64,000 nucleotides of DNA, taken from assembly GCA_018830485.1 (NCBI GenBank), contig JAHJRQ010000012.1:267834-331833 (forward strand). Direction: 5' to 3'. A model generated the notes under the pieces. That model was given only the letters and a program-made list of their open reading frames with translations, was not told where the DNA came from and did not search any database. The stretch comes from Pseudomonadota bacterium (lineage in GTDB: Bacteria; Desulfobacterota; Desulfobulbia; Desulfobulbales; Desulfurivibrionaceae). Below are positions 52,918-62,728 of the stretch, in pieces (within the stretch, counting starts at the first letter, position 1; the number at the start of each line of letters is the position of its first letter). The position numbers were made by a program, and so were the translations under genes.

Positions 52918-53880
52918 ATGCTTGCCGAATCCAGAAAATTCATCCGCATTGCAACCGATTATCTCCTGGCGGAAGACCGGAGGAAAATCGATTTCAACAT
53001 CTACACCAAGCCGCCCAAAAGCAATAAACCCATCCTGCTGATCGCGGCCAACACCCATATCGCCGACATCAAGGAAGCCTTGGCCAAAAAAATCCACGGC
53101 CCGCTGTTCATCACCCAGGATTCCGCGCAAAAATTCGAAACTTTCATGGAAGAGTCGCTGGACTCCATCATCCGGAACACGGACATCCCCCTGGAGCATA
53201 AATCATCGCTGGTGCATACCTGCGCCAAAAACATCATCCGGGATGTCTTTGACGACCCCCGCAGCGGCAGGCACATCGCCCGGGCCAAGAACATAACCAC
53301 CAACATCATCGATCTCACCTTGCTGGACACCCAATCCATCCGCCACCTGCTTCGCCTCGGCGCCAAGGACTATTACACCTTTTCCCACTGCGTCAATGTC
53401 GCGGTGTTCGGCATCGGCCTCTGGTTGATGATCCGTAAGGGCGACGACACGGAACTCCACGATTTTGCCCTGGGCTGCATCCTGCACGATGTGGGGAAAA
53501 GTCAGACCCTTGACACCATCCTGAACAAACGGGGCAAGCTCGACTACGAAGAATTCGAAATCATCAAGAAACACCCCGGTCAGGGCCACTGGCTCATGGC
53601 CAGGCACGCATCCGAAACCACCCTCGACGTGATCATCCACCACCACGAAAAAATCAACGGCCAGGGCTATCCCCACGGGCTCAAACGGGACCAGATCTCC
53701 GACAACGCCAAGATAGCCACCATTGCCGACGTGTACGACGCCCTGACAACCAACCGCCCGTATGCCGGGGCCCGGCTCCCCATCAGCGCCCTGACCCTGA
53801 TGAAGGAAGAGATGGTCGGCCACTTCGAGCAGAAACGGTTCGAGGAGTTCATTTTGTTTTTAGGAGGAAGATCGGCTTGA
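52918..53880 (+). CDS. HD-GYP domain protein, probable cyclic di-GMP phosphodiesterase
   Basis: A 320-residue protein. The N-terminal 140 residues are a helical region often found before HD-GYP domains (DUF3391-like in layout). The catalytic part has HD at 190-191 (LHDVGKS), HHHEKINGQGYPHGL with GYP at 250-252, and DVYDALTTNRPY, all ligands of the canonical di- or trinuclear metal site. HD-GYP enzymes hydrolyse cyclic di-GMP (some act on cGAMP). ATG 52918 with GGAGG upstream is preferred to an in-frame start within the cyclase gene. The CheA-like kinase with MshEN motifs lies 5 kb upstream in the same run. Confidence 0.92.
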   Translation: MLAESRKFIRIATDYLLAEDRRKIDFNIYTKPPKSNKPILLIAANTHIADIKEALAKKIHGPLFITQDSAQKFETFMEESLDSIIRNTDIPLEHKSSLVHTCAKNIIRDVFDDPRSGRHIARAKNITTNIIDLTLLDTQSIRHLLRLGAKDYYTFSHCVNVAVFGIGLWLMIRKGDDTELHDFALGCILHDVGKSQTLDTILNKRGKLDYEEFEIIKKHPGQGHWLMARHASETTLDVIIHHHEKINGQGYPHGLKRDQISDNAKIATIADVYDALTTNRPYAGARLPISALTLMKEEMVGHFEQKRFEEFILFLGGRSA

Positions 53881-53926
53881 GAAAAGCCTTTTTCCTTCTC
53901 AGCCAAACGACAAGGAGCAACGCAGC

Positions 53927-54760
53927 ATGTGGTCATCGAAAGACGTCTATTATATCTCGGACAGCACCGGGATACTTGCGACCAACCTGGGGCAGGCCCT
54001 GATCTGCCAGTTTCCGGAAATCAACTTCCATGAGGAAAAATTTCCCTTTGTCCTCAACAAGGAAGAAGCGAAGAAGATCCTCGACTATATCCTGAAAAAA
54101 TCCTCCGGCCGCAGGCCGCTGATTTTCAGCACCATCATGACCAAGGATATCCGCGCTGTTTTCGATTCCCCCGAGGTGGAACTTTTCGACGCCTTTGAAT
54201 TTTTCATGACCCGGCTGGAAGACTGCCTTGAGGCAAAAGCTCTGGGCGTTCCGGGTTTTTCACGGCACATCGACAACCTGACCATGGCCAAGCGGGTCGA
54301 GGCCATCCACTATTGCCTGGAACATGACGACGGGGTCAATACCCATGAACTGGACGAGGCCGAGGTCATCCTGCTTGGTGTTTCACGCTCCGGCAAAACG
54401 CCGGTCAGCGTGTATCTGGCAACGCAGATGGGTATGAAATCGGCGAATTTTCCGCTCACCTCGGAGTATCTCAGTGCATACACCCTGCCGGAGGAAATAA
54501 TCAAAAACCGGAAACGCGCCATCGGCCTGACCACCACCCCCGAGGTGCTGCACAGCGTCCGCGAAAAACGGTACGCGGACAGCAACTATGCCAAGCGTTC
54601 CACCTGCAGCGAGGAGATCCAGACGGCGGAAACCATCTTCCACAACCACCAGATCCCCATTGTCTCCACGGCGGGGAAATCCATAGAAGAGGTTGCCACC
54701 CAGGTTTCCCAGGAGCTGGGTCTTTCCAAAAAACCGACCTCGCTGATCCAAGGTTCCTGA
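53927..54760 (+). CDS. ppsR: Pyruvate,phosphate dikinase / PEP synthase regulatory protein
   Basis: A 277-residue bifunctional kinase/pyrophosphorylase of the DUF299 family. It phosphorylates a threonine of PEP synthase or pyruvate,phosphate dikinase with ADP and reverses this with phosphate. The N-terminal VYYISDSTGILATNLGQAL and P-loop GVSRSGKTPVSVYLA (about 150-164) are diagnostic, and NYAKRSTCSEEIQTAE follows. No ppsA or ppdK is adjacent. A GGAG ribosome site precedes the ATG. Confidence 0.93.
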   Translation: MWSSKDVYYISDSTGILATNLGQALICQFPEINFHEEKFPFVLNKEEAKKILDYILKKSSGRRPLIFSTIMTKDIRAVFDSPEVELFDAFEFFMTRLEDCLEAKALGVPGFSRHIDNLTMAKRVEAIHYCLEHDDGVNTHELDEAEVILLGVSRSGKTPVSVYLATQMGMKSANFPLTSEYLSAYTLPEEIIKNRKRAIGLTTTPEVLHSVREKRYADSNYAKRSTCSEEIQTAETIFHNHQIPIVSTAGKSIEEVATQVSQELGLSKKPTSLIQGS

Positions 54761-54917
54761 TTATGAGCCGGAAAATTTGCCGTCCGGCATATTTTCTCCT
54801 TGAGCTTTTTTTTCCATATCCCGCCAGACCGCACAACATGGTATGCTGGCGTGAAAATCATGCAAAACGCTTTTCCGGCCTGAGACTTCACCAGACAATC
54901 CCCCTCCGAGGCTCTTT

Positions 54918-55385
54918 TTGAGGTTATTATTCCGCACCATATTGCTTCTGCTGCCGGGCTGTTTCCTGCCGGAAAACGCCCTGGCCTTTCAGCCCCACGC
55001 CTACTCCGGGCTGTACATCCATCAACTGGCCCATTTTTTCCTGATTGTCTCCCTGTTTTTTTTCGCCGTAAAAGCCCGCCAGACCCGCCTCGCTTCCCTC
55101 AAGGCATGGCAACACATCATTGCCGGAACCTGGATTCTCATGCTTTGGAGCGGTGCCACCATGTTGGGGCATTTCCTTGACCTGCAAATCGAAAATTCGT
55201 TCCACCTGCCCCCCGGGACGGAGATTCCCCACCTCTACCTCCGCGGCTGGAAAGAAACGCTGTACTACATCCTCAAGTTCGACCATCTGCTGGCCGTGCC
55301 GGCCATGTTGTTTTTCCATCGGGGCCTCACGCTGCTGCGCAAGGGCGATTCTACGCTCTCTTCTCCGGGGCAGACACGCCCATGA
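54918..55385 (+). CDS. Membrane protein of unknown function, TTG start
   Basis: A 155-residue membrane protein. A signal-like N-terminus (LLFRTILLLLPGCFLPENALA) is followed by three hydrophobic helices (HFFLIVSLFFFAVKA, IIAGTWILMLWSGATMLGHFL, ILKFDHLLAVPAMLFFHRGL). Histidines in or near helices (YIHQLAHFF, LGHFLDLQ, KFDHLLA) could bind haem or metal, but no family is recognised. The start is TTG with GAGG seven bases upstream. Its stop overlaps the next gene's start by four bases (ATGA), so it is almost certainly a partner of the following sensor kinase. Confidence 0.65.
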   Translation: MRLLFRTILLLLPGCFLPENALAFQPHAYSGLYIHQLAHFFLIVSLFFFAVKARQTRLASLKAWQHIIAGTWILMLWSGATMLGHFLDLQIENSFHLPPGTEIPHLYLRGWKETLYYILKFDHLLAVPAMLFFHRGLTLLRKGDSTLSSPGQTRP

Positions 55386-56485
55386 TCAGCATCTCCATGC
55401 TCCCGGTCTGGCTCTTTGATTTCGGAGGCGCCCTGGCCATGATCGTTCTTTCCGGGCTCTGCCTCCATCATGCCCTGGCCTTGGCCCGCGCCGACCGGGA
55501 AAGCCCGCTGGCCATCTTCCTCCTCTGGTTCTGCGGAGCGATCTTCGCCCTGGCCCTGTCGCGCTCCAGCGGACACATCCTCAAACACCTCCTCATCTTC
55601 TCCGGCAAGGAAGACCTCTGGCTTGTACTGGCGCCATTCAGCGGTTCCATCAACAGCATGGCCTTTATCGTCATCGCCTCGGTGACCCTGTTTTTCAACC
55701 GGATTGAAACCATCATGGAACGGATGGTGCGGGACCGCGAAAAGATCGAAAAAAACAGCCAGGATCTTTTCCGCCTCAACAAGGACATCGAGGCGGTCAT
55801 CGCGGAGCGAACCAAGGCGGGCATGGCCCTGCGCATCGCCCATGAGGTGCGCAACCCGGTCACCATAATCGGCGGCATGGTTCGTCGCCTCCTCAACGTC
55901 TATCCGCCCGAGGAGGAGGTACGGCTGAAACTGATCCATATCCTCGACCAGGCCCGCAAACTTGAAAATCTGGTGAGCAAATTCGAAGCTGTCCGGCCGG
56001 AATCAAAAAAGATCTTCGCGCCGCTGAATCTCAACCCCATTGCCGCGGAGGCAACGGAATCGTTGCAGGCAGAGGCCCGGGCCAAGGAGGTCAGCCTCAT
56101 CCCCGCCCTCAGCCGGACCCCACTTTTTTTCCATGGCAACAGCCCGCTGATCAAGATCGCCCTTGCCCATTTGCTCCGCAACGCGGTGAATGCCTGCGCC
56201 ACAGGCAACAGGGTCATCATTGCCACCGAAATGACCGCCGCCGGATGCCAGGTAACAATCACCGATGACGGCCCGGGAATTTCCGAGGAAATGCTCGAAG
56301 TTCTCTTCGACCCCTATCGCCACGTCAACCGGCAAAGCTCCGGCCTGGGGCTGTCCTATGTCAAACAGATCATCAACGAACATCTGGGCACGGTCACCGT
56401 CACCAGCAAACAGGGCAAGGGAACCACCATCCTGATCATCCTGCCCACCCACCTTGGCGAGCTCACCGGCACCTATGCCGCCTGA
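55382..56485 (+). CDS. Membrane sensor histidine kinase
   Basis: A 367-residue kinase. Three N-terminal helices (about 10-33, 45-63, 80-103) lead through a helical linker to a HisKA domain with phospho-acceptor in RIAHEVRNPVT (about 155) and a HATPase domain with HLLRNAVNAC, DDGPGISEE and a shortened ATP lid before SGLGLSYVKQI. No separate sensor domain or PAS is present, so sensing is probably through the membrane part and the coupled membrane protein encoded just before it. No response regulator is adjacent. Confidence 0.88.
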   Translation: MISISMLPVWLFDFGGALAMIVLSGLCLHHALALARADRESPLAIFLLWFCGAIFALALSRSSGHILKHLLIFSGKEDLWLVLAPFSGSINSMAFIVIASVTLFFNRIETIMERMVRDREKIEKNSQDLFRLNKDIEAVIAERTKAGMALRIAHEVRNPVTIIGGMVRRLLNVYPPEEEVRLKLIHILDQARKLENLVSKFEAVRPESKKIFAPLNLNPIAAEATESLQAEARAKEVSLIPALSRTPLFFHGNSPLIKIALAHLLRNAVNACATGNRVIIATEMTAAGCQVTITDDGPGISEEMLEVLFDPYRHVNRQSSGLGLSYVKQIINEHLGTVTVTSKQGKGTTILIILPTHLGELTGTYAA

Positions 56486-56515
56486 GGTTTCTTTTCCGCG
56501 GTGCAACATCTATTA

Positions 56516-56666
56516 GGGAGCCTTGAAAAATTCAAGGCTCCTGTGCGGGGCAAGGACGCCCCGTCATTTTCAGCCACTTAAATTGCTGAAAATGTGAGCA
56601 AAGGCAAAACTTGTTTTGGTTTTGCGGCTTGAAAAATCAACAGGAAGTTGATTTTTTAAGGTTCCC
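56516..56666. repeat. MITE-like element of five consecutive hairpins
   Basis: A 151-base element with terminal inverted repeats of about 15 bases (GGGAGCCTTGAAAAA against TTTTTTAAGGTTCCC) flanked by a 4-base direct repeat ATTA (56512-56515 and 56667-56670), as from a target-site duplication. Inside are five perfect hairpins in a row: 11 bp at 56517-56541, 6 bp at 56546-56563, 10 bp at 56565-56594, 7 bp at 56604-56625 and 10 bp at 56632-56656. The ends match those of the element at 24457-24590. Confidence 0.7.
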
Positions 56667-56747
56667 ATTAGAAATACCCGGAGTAATGTGCTATGGTGTG
56701 CGATTGTTTTTTCAACACCTGACAATCTCAGCGGATAGTGCACACCC

Positions 56748-58730
56748 ATGCTTGCCATCAATCAGCTTTCCATCCAGTTCGGCTCGAAACACCTGTTCAA
56801 GAATGTCTCGGTCCGCGTCCATCCTGGCGAAAAAATCGGCCTGGTCGGGGTAAACGGCGCGGGCAAATCCACGCTGCTCAAGATCATGGCCGGCGTCAAA
56901 CAGGTGGATGACGGCGTCCTGGCCCGGTCCAAAAACGTCAGCATCGGCTACCTGCCCCAGGAGATCGCCACCTTTGCCCCGGGCCGCACCCTGTTCGATG
57001 AAGCGAAAACCGCCTTTGCCGAGGCCCTGGCCCTGCAAAAGGAACTCGACCAGGTCAACCATGCGCTGGGGCAAGTGCCGCCGGAAGACCCCGGGTTCGT
57101 CGATCTGCTCCACCGCCAGGGTGATCTGCAGCACCGGCTGGACCAATCCGACATCTTCACCATGGATTCCCAGATAGAAAGGATTCTCCTGGGATTGGGC
57201 TTTACTCCAAGCGATTTCGGCAAGGACAGCATCTCATTCAGTGGCGGCTGGCTCATGCGGCTGATGCTGGCCAAGATCCTCCTGGCCAAGCCGGATCTGC
57301 TGCTGCTGGACGAGCCCACCAACCATCTGGACATCGAATCGCTCACCTGGCTTGAGGATTTCCTGAAAAACCACCGTGGGGCCATGGTGATGATCTCCCA
57401 TGACCGCGCCTTTCTCGACAACCTCACCACCGTCACCTGGGAGATCTCCCTGGGCGAGCTCACGGTCTACAAGGGCAATTACTCAAAATACCTGGTGGAC
57501 AAAGAAAACCGGATGATCATCAAGCGGGCGGCCTACGAAAACCAGCAGGCCATGATCGAGCAGACCATGAAATTCGTGGACCGGTTCCGCTCCAAAGCCA
57601 CCAAGGCCACCCAGGTACAGAGCCGCCTCAAGCAGCTGGACAAGATCGAGATCATCGAGCTGGACGAAACCGAGTCCACCATCGCCTTCCGCTTTCCGCC
57701 CTCCCCAGCTTCCGGCAGAACCGTGCTGGATGTCGAGAAGATGAGCAAGCAGTTCGGCGGGCAGCCGGTGTTCACCGACCTCTCCTTTACCCTGCAGCGC
57801 GGCGAAAAGCTGGCGGTGCTCGGGGTCAACGGCGCAGGCAAATCCACCCTGGTCAAGATCCTGGCCGGACTCATCACCCCGGACAGCGGGGCCATCCGCT
57901 TCGGCCACAACGTGACCATCTCCTACTTCGGCCAGCACCAGGCCCAGGAGCTTGATTCCCGCTACACGATCCTGGAAACCTTAAGCCATGTGAACAACGA
58001 GCTGAGCGTCACCCAGACCCGCTCCCTTCTGGGCGCCTTCCTTTTTCGCGGCGACGACGTAGACAAAAAGGTCGGGGTTCTCTCCGGCGGCGAAAAAAGC
58101 CGCGTTGCCCTGGCCAAGATGATCGCCACCCCGGCCAATCTCCTCATTTTGGACGAACCCACCAACCATCTGGACATCCAATCCCAGGAGGTGCTCCAGG
58201 AGGCGATGCGCCAGTACGACGGCTCCATCATCGTGGTTTCCCATAACCGCTATTTTGCCAACTCCTTTGTCGGCAAGGTTTTGGAGATCAAGTCCGGCCA
58301 CGGCACCATCTTCGACGGCAATATCGACTACTATCTGCACAAGACCCATGCCGAGGCAACTTCCCCCCCGCTAAAAACCGCAGCCGCGGCCAAGCCTGAA
58401 CCGGGCGGCAACCAACCCCAGGAAAAGCCGGGGAAAAAAGGCAAGGAAGCCCGCAAAATGCAAGCGGAGTTGCGCCAGCAAAAAAATCGGGAGATCGCGC
58501 CGCTCAAAAAGATCATCGACCGCGCCGAGCAGGAGATCGAACAGCTCGAGGCCAGGAAAACCCAGCTCGAACAGGCCATGGCCGACCCGGAGCTGTATAA
58601 GGATCAGGACCGCTTTGCCGAGCTCAACAACGAATACACCTCACTCGGCCGCAAGCTGAAAAGAACCTACATGGAATGGGAGCAGTCCCAGGCCACAATG
58701 GAGGAGATCGAGGCCCGGATCGAGGAGTGA
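56748..58730 (+). CDS. ABC-F family ATPase
   Basis: A 660-residue protein with two ABC ATPase domains and no membrane segment. Walker A motifs GVNGAGKST occur near 38 and 362, signature-type FSGGWLMRL and LSGGEKSRVAL, and Walker B DEPTNHLD in both halves. A charged interdomain linker of the P-site tRNA-interaction type (about 245-300, with RSKATKATQVQSRL) and a C-terminal coiled-coil extension (about 565-655) are present. This matches the ABCF3/YheS/Uup-like translation-factor group acting on stalled ribosomes, not an exporter. It stands alone behind a repeat element. Confidence 0.92.
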   Translation: MLAINQLSIQFGSKHLFKNVSVRVHPGEKIGLVGVNGAGKSTLLKIMAGVKQVDDGVLARSKNVSIGYLPQEIATFAPGRTLFDEAKTAFAEALALQKELDQVNHALGQVPPEDPGFVDLLHRQGDLQHRLDQSDIFTMDSQIERILLGLGFTPSDFGKDSISFSGGWLMRLMLAKILLAKPDLLLLDEPTNHLDIESLTWLEDFLKNHRGAMVMISHDRAFLDNLTTVTWEISLGELTVYKGNYSKYLVDKENRMIIKRAAYENQQAMIEQTMKFVDRFRSKATKATQVQSRLKQLDKIEIIELDETESTIAFRFPPSPASGRTVLDVEKMSKQFGGQPVFTDLSFTLQRGEKLAVLGVNGAGKSTLVKILAGLITPDSGAIRFGHNVTISYFGQHQAQELDSRYTILETLSHVNNELSVTQTRSLLGAFLFRGDDVDKKVGVLSGGEKSRVALAKMIATPANLLILDEPTNHLDIQSQEVLQEAMRQYDGSIIVVSHNRYFANSFVGKVLEIKSGHGTIFDGNIDYYLHKTHAEATSPPLKTAAAAKPEPGGNQPQEKPGKKGKEARKMQAELRQQKNREIAPLKKIIDRAEQEIEQLEARKTQLEQAMADPELYKDQDRFAELNNEYTSLGRKLKRTYMEWEQSQATMEEIEARIEE

Positions 58731-58832
58731 GGCCCAGGGCTGACGGCGGCGGACATAACCACTTGTTTTTCTCGATGTTTATCGGTATCCTCTCCCCTGT
58801 TTTCCCGTAACTGTCCGGCAGCAACAAATTGG

Positions 58833-58857
58833 ATTCCCGCCAAAAACATGCGGGAAT
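58833..58857. repeat. REP-like short palindrome
   Basis: An 8-bp perfect stem ATTCCCGC/GCGGGAAT with a 9-base loop, followed by GACG, resembles the short dispersed GGATTCCCGC...GCGGGAATGACG palindromes common in proteobacterial intergenic regions. Confidence 0.6.
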
Positions 58858-58979
58858 GACGATCCGATCCATAAATTCGTCATCCCCACAGGCAGTAAGC
58901 GGAACTTCAGATTACCTGCAAAATAGAAGCCTGTTTTTCGGCTATGTCGGTGAACAGTTGCATAGCATGAGGTTCCAAT

Positions 58980-60023
58980 ATGGACCATTCCATCCGCAAG
59001 CAGATCGAGGAGCGCGAAGCCGCAAGCCTTGCGCCCTTTGCCGCCCTTAGCCGCGACAGCAAGGGCAGACTCCGGCCGGAAGAGGAGTGCCCCATCCGGG
59101 GCGCCTTTCAGCGCGACCGGGACCGGATCATCCACTGCAAGTCCTTTAGGCGCCTCAAGCACAAGACCCAGGTGTTCCTCGCCCCCACCGGCGACCATTA
59201 CCGGACCCGGCTCACCCATGTGCTTGAAGTCAGCCAGATAGCCCGGACCATCTCCGTGGCCCTGCGCCTCAACGGCCATCTCACCGAGGCCATCGCCCTG
59301 GGCCATGATCTCGGCCACACCCCCTTTGGCCACGCAGGGGAAGCGGTGCTGGACGAGCTCTACCCGCAGGGCTTCCGCCATTACGACCAGAGCCTGCGGG
59401 TGGTGAACATCCTGGAAAAAAAGGGCGAAGGCCTCAACCTCACCGTGGAGGTGCTTGACGGCATTGCCAAACATTCCAAGGGACGCCGCGAGATTCTGCC
59501 CGAAGATCTTTCCGAGCTGCCTGCCACCATGGAAGGCAGGGTGGTGCGCATCGCCGACATCATTGCCTATGTGAACCACGATCTCGACGATGCGGTCCGG
59601 GCCGGAATTCTCAGCGAATCGCAAATCCCCAGCCGTCTCCAAAAGCTGTTCGGGCCCAGCCACTCCGTGCGGATCTGCACCATGGTCAACGATCTTGTGG
59701 TCCAGACCTTGAAAAACGGGGGGGAAACCCTTGCCATGACCCCGAATCTGCTGGAAGGCATAGCGGAGTTGCGCTCCTTTCTTTTTGAAAACGTCTACGA
59801 AACCAACCGGGTGCACGACGACTTCATCAAGGCCAAAAAGGTGCTCCGCGAGCTGTACGAGTATTTCGTCAATAAGGACGACCACTGGGAAAGGGTCATC
59901 GACTATGACGAGACGACCCCGCGGGAACAGATGGTCTGCGATTTCATCGCCGGCATGACCGACCGCTATGCCCTGGATCTCTACACCAATATCTTTCTTC
60001 CCAAACCCTGGAGCGTAATGTAA
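58980..60023 (+). CDS. dNTP triphosphohydrolase (dGTPase-like)
   Basis: A 347-residue HD-domain enzyme that splits dNTPs to nucleoside and triphosphate. Motifs are [27 protein letters not shown] (first His), [15 protein letters not shown] (HD pair plus catalytic His region), [11 protein letters not shown] and the late [14 protein letters not shown]sp. This is the type II dGTPase-like group shared by deltaproteobacteria and Gram-positives rather than E. coli Dgt. It is followed four bases later by valS, so the two are co-transcribed. Confidence 0.93.
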   Translation: MDHSIRKQIEEREAASLAPFAALSRDSKGRLRPEEECPIRGAFQRDRDRIIHCKSFRRLKHKTQVFLAPTGDHYRTRLTHVLEVSQIARTISVALRLNGHLTEAIALGHDLGHTPFGHAGEAVLDELYPQGFRHYDQSLRVVNILEKKGEGLNLTVEVLDGIAKHSKGRREILPEDLSELPATMEGRVVRIADIIAYVNHDLDDAVRAGILSESQIPSRLQKLFGPSHSVRICTMVNDLVVQTLKNGGETLAMTPNLLEGIAELRSFLFENVYETNRVHDDFIKAKKVLRELYEYFVNKDDHWERVIDYDETTPREQMVCDFIAGMTDRYALDLYTNIFLPKPWSVM

Positions 60024-60026
60024 CCG

Positions 60027-62708
60027 ATGAGCGACAAACCTTCCCTCCCGAGCGGCGACCACGAACTGGCCAAGGCCTACGAATTCAAAGAGGTTGAGGC
60101 CAGGTGGTACCAAAAATGGCTTGAGCAGAAAAACTTCCAGGCCACCATGGACGAGGCAAAGCCCTCCTTTTCCATCGTCATCCCGCCGCCCAACGTCACC
60201 GGGGTGCTCCATGTGGGCCATGCGCTCAACAACACCATGCAGGATGCTCTGGTCCGCTACAAGCGGATGTGCGGCTGCAACACCCTCTGGGTGCCCGGCA
60301 CCGACCACGCGGGCATCGCCACCCAGAACGTTGTTGAGCGCCAGCTTGCCACCGAGAGCAAGAGCCGCCACGACCTCGGCCGCGAAAAGTTCATCGAGCG
60401 GGTCTGGCAGTGGCGCGAGGAAAAAGGCGGCACCATCATCAACCAGCTCAAGCACCTGGGCTGTTCCTGCGACTGGGACCGGGAACGCTTCACCATGGAC
60501 GAGGGGTTGTCCAAGGCGGTGCGCACCGTCTTTGTCCGCCTCTACAAGGAAGGGCTGATCTACAAGGGCGACTACATCGTCAACTGGTGCCCCCGCTGCA
60601 AAACCGCGCTCTCCGACGACGAGGTGGAGCACGAGGACACGGCGGGCAAGCTCTACCACATCCGCTACCCCTATGCCGACGGCTCGGGCCATGTGGTGGT
60701 CGCCACCACCCGGCCCGAGACCATGCTGGGCGACACCGGTGTGGCCGTGCATCCCGACGACGCGCGCTACAGCCATCTGAAGGCCATCGGCATCAAGCTG
60801 CCGCTTACCGACCGCACCATCCCGGTGGTCTACGATCACCATGTGGAGCGGGAGTTCGGCACCGGGGCCTTGAAGGTCACGCCGTCCCACGACCGCAACG
60901 ACTATGAGATCGGCTTGCGCCATAACCTGGAGCGGGTCAAGGTCATGGACGACTCCGGGATCATGAACGAGGCGGCAGGCCCCTATGCCGGGCTGGACCG
61001 TTTCGCCTGCCGCAAGCAGATCGTCGCCGATCTCGAAGCGCAGGGATTCCTGGAAAAGATCGAGGAGTACGCCCATGCCGTGGGCCAGTGCTACCGCTGC
61101 AAAACCGTGGTCGAGCCCACCACCTCGCTGCAATGGTTCGTTTCCGTCAAGCCCCTGGCCGCCCAGGCCGTGGCCGCGGTGCGCGACGGACGGACCGCCA
61201 TCCACCCCAAGACCTGGTACAACACCTTCTACGCCTGGATGGACAACATCCGCGACTGGTGCATCTCCCGCCAGATCTGGTGGGGCCACCAGATCCCGGC
61301 CTGGACCTGCGACGACTGCTCCCATTTCATGGTGGAGGAGCACGCCCCTGCCGCGTGCGAAAAGTGCGGCTCGACCAAACTCACCCAGGAAACCGACGTG
61401 CTGGACACCTGGTTTTCCTCGGCCCTTTGGCCCTTCTCCACCCTGGGCTGGCCCGACGACACCAGGGAGCTGAAGTTCTTCTACCCCACCTCGGTGCTGA
61501 TCACCTCCTTCGACATCCTCTTCTTCTGGGTGGCCCGGATGATGATGATGGGCATCCACATCATGGGCGAGGTGCCCTTCAAGGACGTCTACCTCCACGC
61601 CCTGGTCCGCGACAAGCACGGCAAGAAGATGAGCAAGTCCACGGGCAATGTCATCGACCCCCTGGTGGTCATGGCCGAGTACGGCACCGACGCCCTGCGC
61701 TTCACCCTCACCGCCTTTGCCGCCCAGGGCCGCGAAATCAAGCTCGCCGAAGAGCGCATCGAAGGCTACCGCCACTTCATCAACAAGATCTGGAACGCAG
61801 CCCGCTTCGCCCTCATGCACATCAAGGAGTGCGATCCCGCGATCAGCAAGGATATCGACCCCTCCACCCTGCCCCTGGCCCACCGCTGGATCCTGCACCG
61901 CCTCAACCAGGCGATCACCGAGACCCGCCAGGCCCTGGACGACTACCGCTTCAACGACGCCGCCTCGGTCCTCTACCAGTTCGTCTGGAACGAGTTCTGC
62001 GACTGGTACCTGGAATGGATCAAGAGCGATCTCTACGGCGACAACGCCACAGCCAAGGCTCAATCCCAGGCCGTGCTCCTGGCGGTGCTGGAAAACACGC
62101 TCAAGCTCCTGCATCCCATCACCCCGTTCGTCACCGAAGAGATCTGGCATGTCTTGCCCGGCGAGCGGACCAGCATCATGGTCGAAGCCTTCCCCACCCC
62201 GAACCCGGCCTGGGACGATGCCGAGGCTGCAGAGCTGGCCGCACTCTTCATGGGGATCGTCGGCGGCATCCGCAACATCCGCAGCGAGGCCATGATCCAT
62301 CCTTCCGCCGAGATCGAGGTGCTGATCATCTGCCACGACGAAACCAAACACGCAGGCCTGACCTCCCTTGCCGGTTCGCTCAAGACCCTGACCCGGACCT
62401 CCACCATGGCCGTGCAGAAGGAAGGCACCCGGCCCAAGGGCGCGGCCTCCTATCTCTACACCGACATCGAGATCTTCGTGCCCCTGGCCGGGTTGGTGGA
62501 TGTGGACAAGGAGCAGGCCAAGCTGAAGAAGGATCAGGACAAGACCGAGGCCGAGCTGGCCCGCTGCCAGAGCAAGCTGGCCAATGAGAAGTTCATGGCC
62601 AATGCCCCGGAAGAGGTTAAGGCTAAGGAGCGGGAGAAGATCGGGGAGATGCAGGCTAAGCTGGAAAAGATAAAGGCTGGCATGGCCAGGCTGGAGGAGT
62701 TGCGCTGA
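60027..62708 (+). CDS. valS: Valine--tRNA ligase
   Basis: An 893-residue class I synthetase. The HIGH motif appears in PPPNVTGVLHVGHALNN (near 55) and KMSKS in KKMSKSTGNVIDPL (near 535). Between them lies the editing domain (ATTRPETMLGDTGVAVHPDD). An anticodon-binding domain and a C-terminal coiled coil (about 825-890, DKEQAKLKKDQDKTEAELARC) complete it. Length is slightly below E. coli ValS but all domains are present. The gene ends 20 bases before the convergent integrase gene. Confidence 0.97.
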   Translation: MSDKPSLPSGDHELAKAYEFKEVEARWYQKWLEQKNFQATMDEAKPSFSIVIPPPNVTGVLHVGHALNNTMQDALVRYKRMCGCNTLWVPGTDHAGIATQNVVERQLATESKSRHDLGREKFIERVWQWREEKGGTIINQLKHLGCSCDWDRERFTMDEGLSKAVRTVFVRLYKEGLIYKGDYIVNWCPRCKTALSDDEVEHEDTAGKLYHIRYPYADGSGHVVVATTRPETMLGDTGVAVHPDDARYSHLKAIGIKLPLTDRTIPVVYDHHVEREFGTGALKVTPSHDRNDYEIGLRHNLERVKVMDDSGIMNEAAGPYAGLDRFACRKQIVADLEAQGFLEKIEEYAHAVGQCYRCKTVVEPTTSLQWFVSVKPLAAQAVAAVRDGRTAIHPKTWYNTFYAWMDNIRDWCISRQIWWGHQIPAWTCDDCSHFMVEEHAPAACEKCGSTKLTQETDVLDTWFSSALWPFSTLGWPDDTRELKFFYPTSVLITSFDILFFWVARMMMMGIHIMGEVPFKDVYLHALVRDKHGKKMSKSTGNVIDPLVVMAEYGTDALRFTLTAFAAQGREIKLAEERIEGYRHFINKIWNAARFALMHIKECDPAISKDIDPSTLPLAHRWILHRLNQAITETRQALDDYRFNDAASVLYQFVWNEFCDWYLEWIKSDLYGDNATAKAQSQAVLLAVLENTLKLLHPITPFVTEEIWHVLPGERTSIMVEAFPTPNPAWDDAEAAELAALFMGIVGGIRNIRSEAMIHPSAEIEVLIICHDETKHAGLTSLAGSLKTLTRTSTMAVQKEGTRPKGAASYLYTDIEIFVPLAGLVDVDKEQAKLKKDQDKTEAELARCQSKLANEKFMANAPEEVKAKEREKIGEMQAKLEKIKAGMARLEELR

Positions 62709-62728
62709 GAACTATCGGCCTGCGCGAA

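Noticed and set aside
58779..62351. A very long open frame (about 1190 codons) antisense to the dNTPase and valS genes
   Set aside because: It mirrors two highly conserved genes in a GC-rich stretch, where the absence of antisense stops is expected. Its translation is Gly/Asp/Val/His-rich without any recognisable domain and has no ribosome site.
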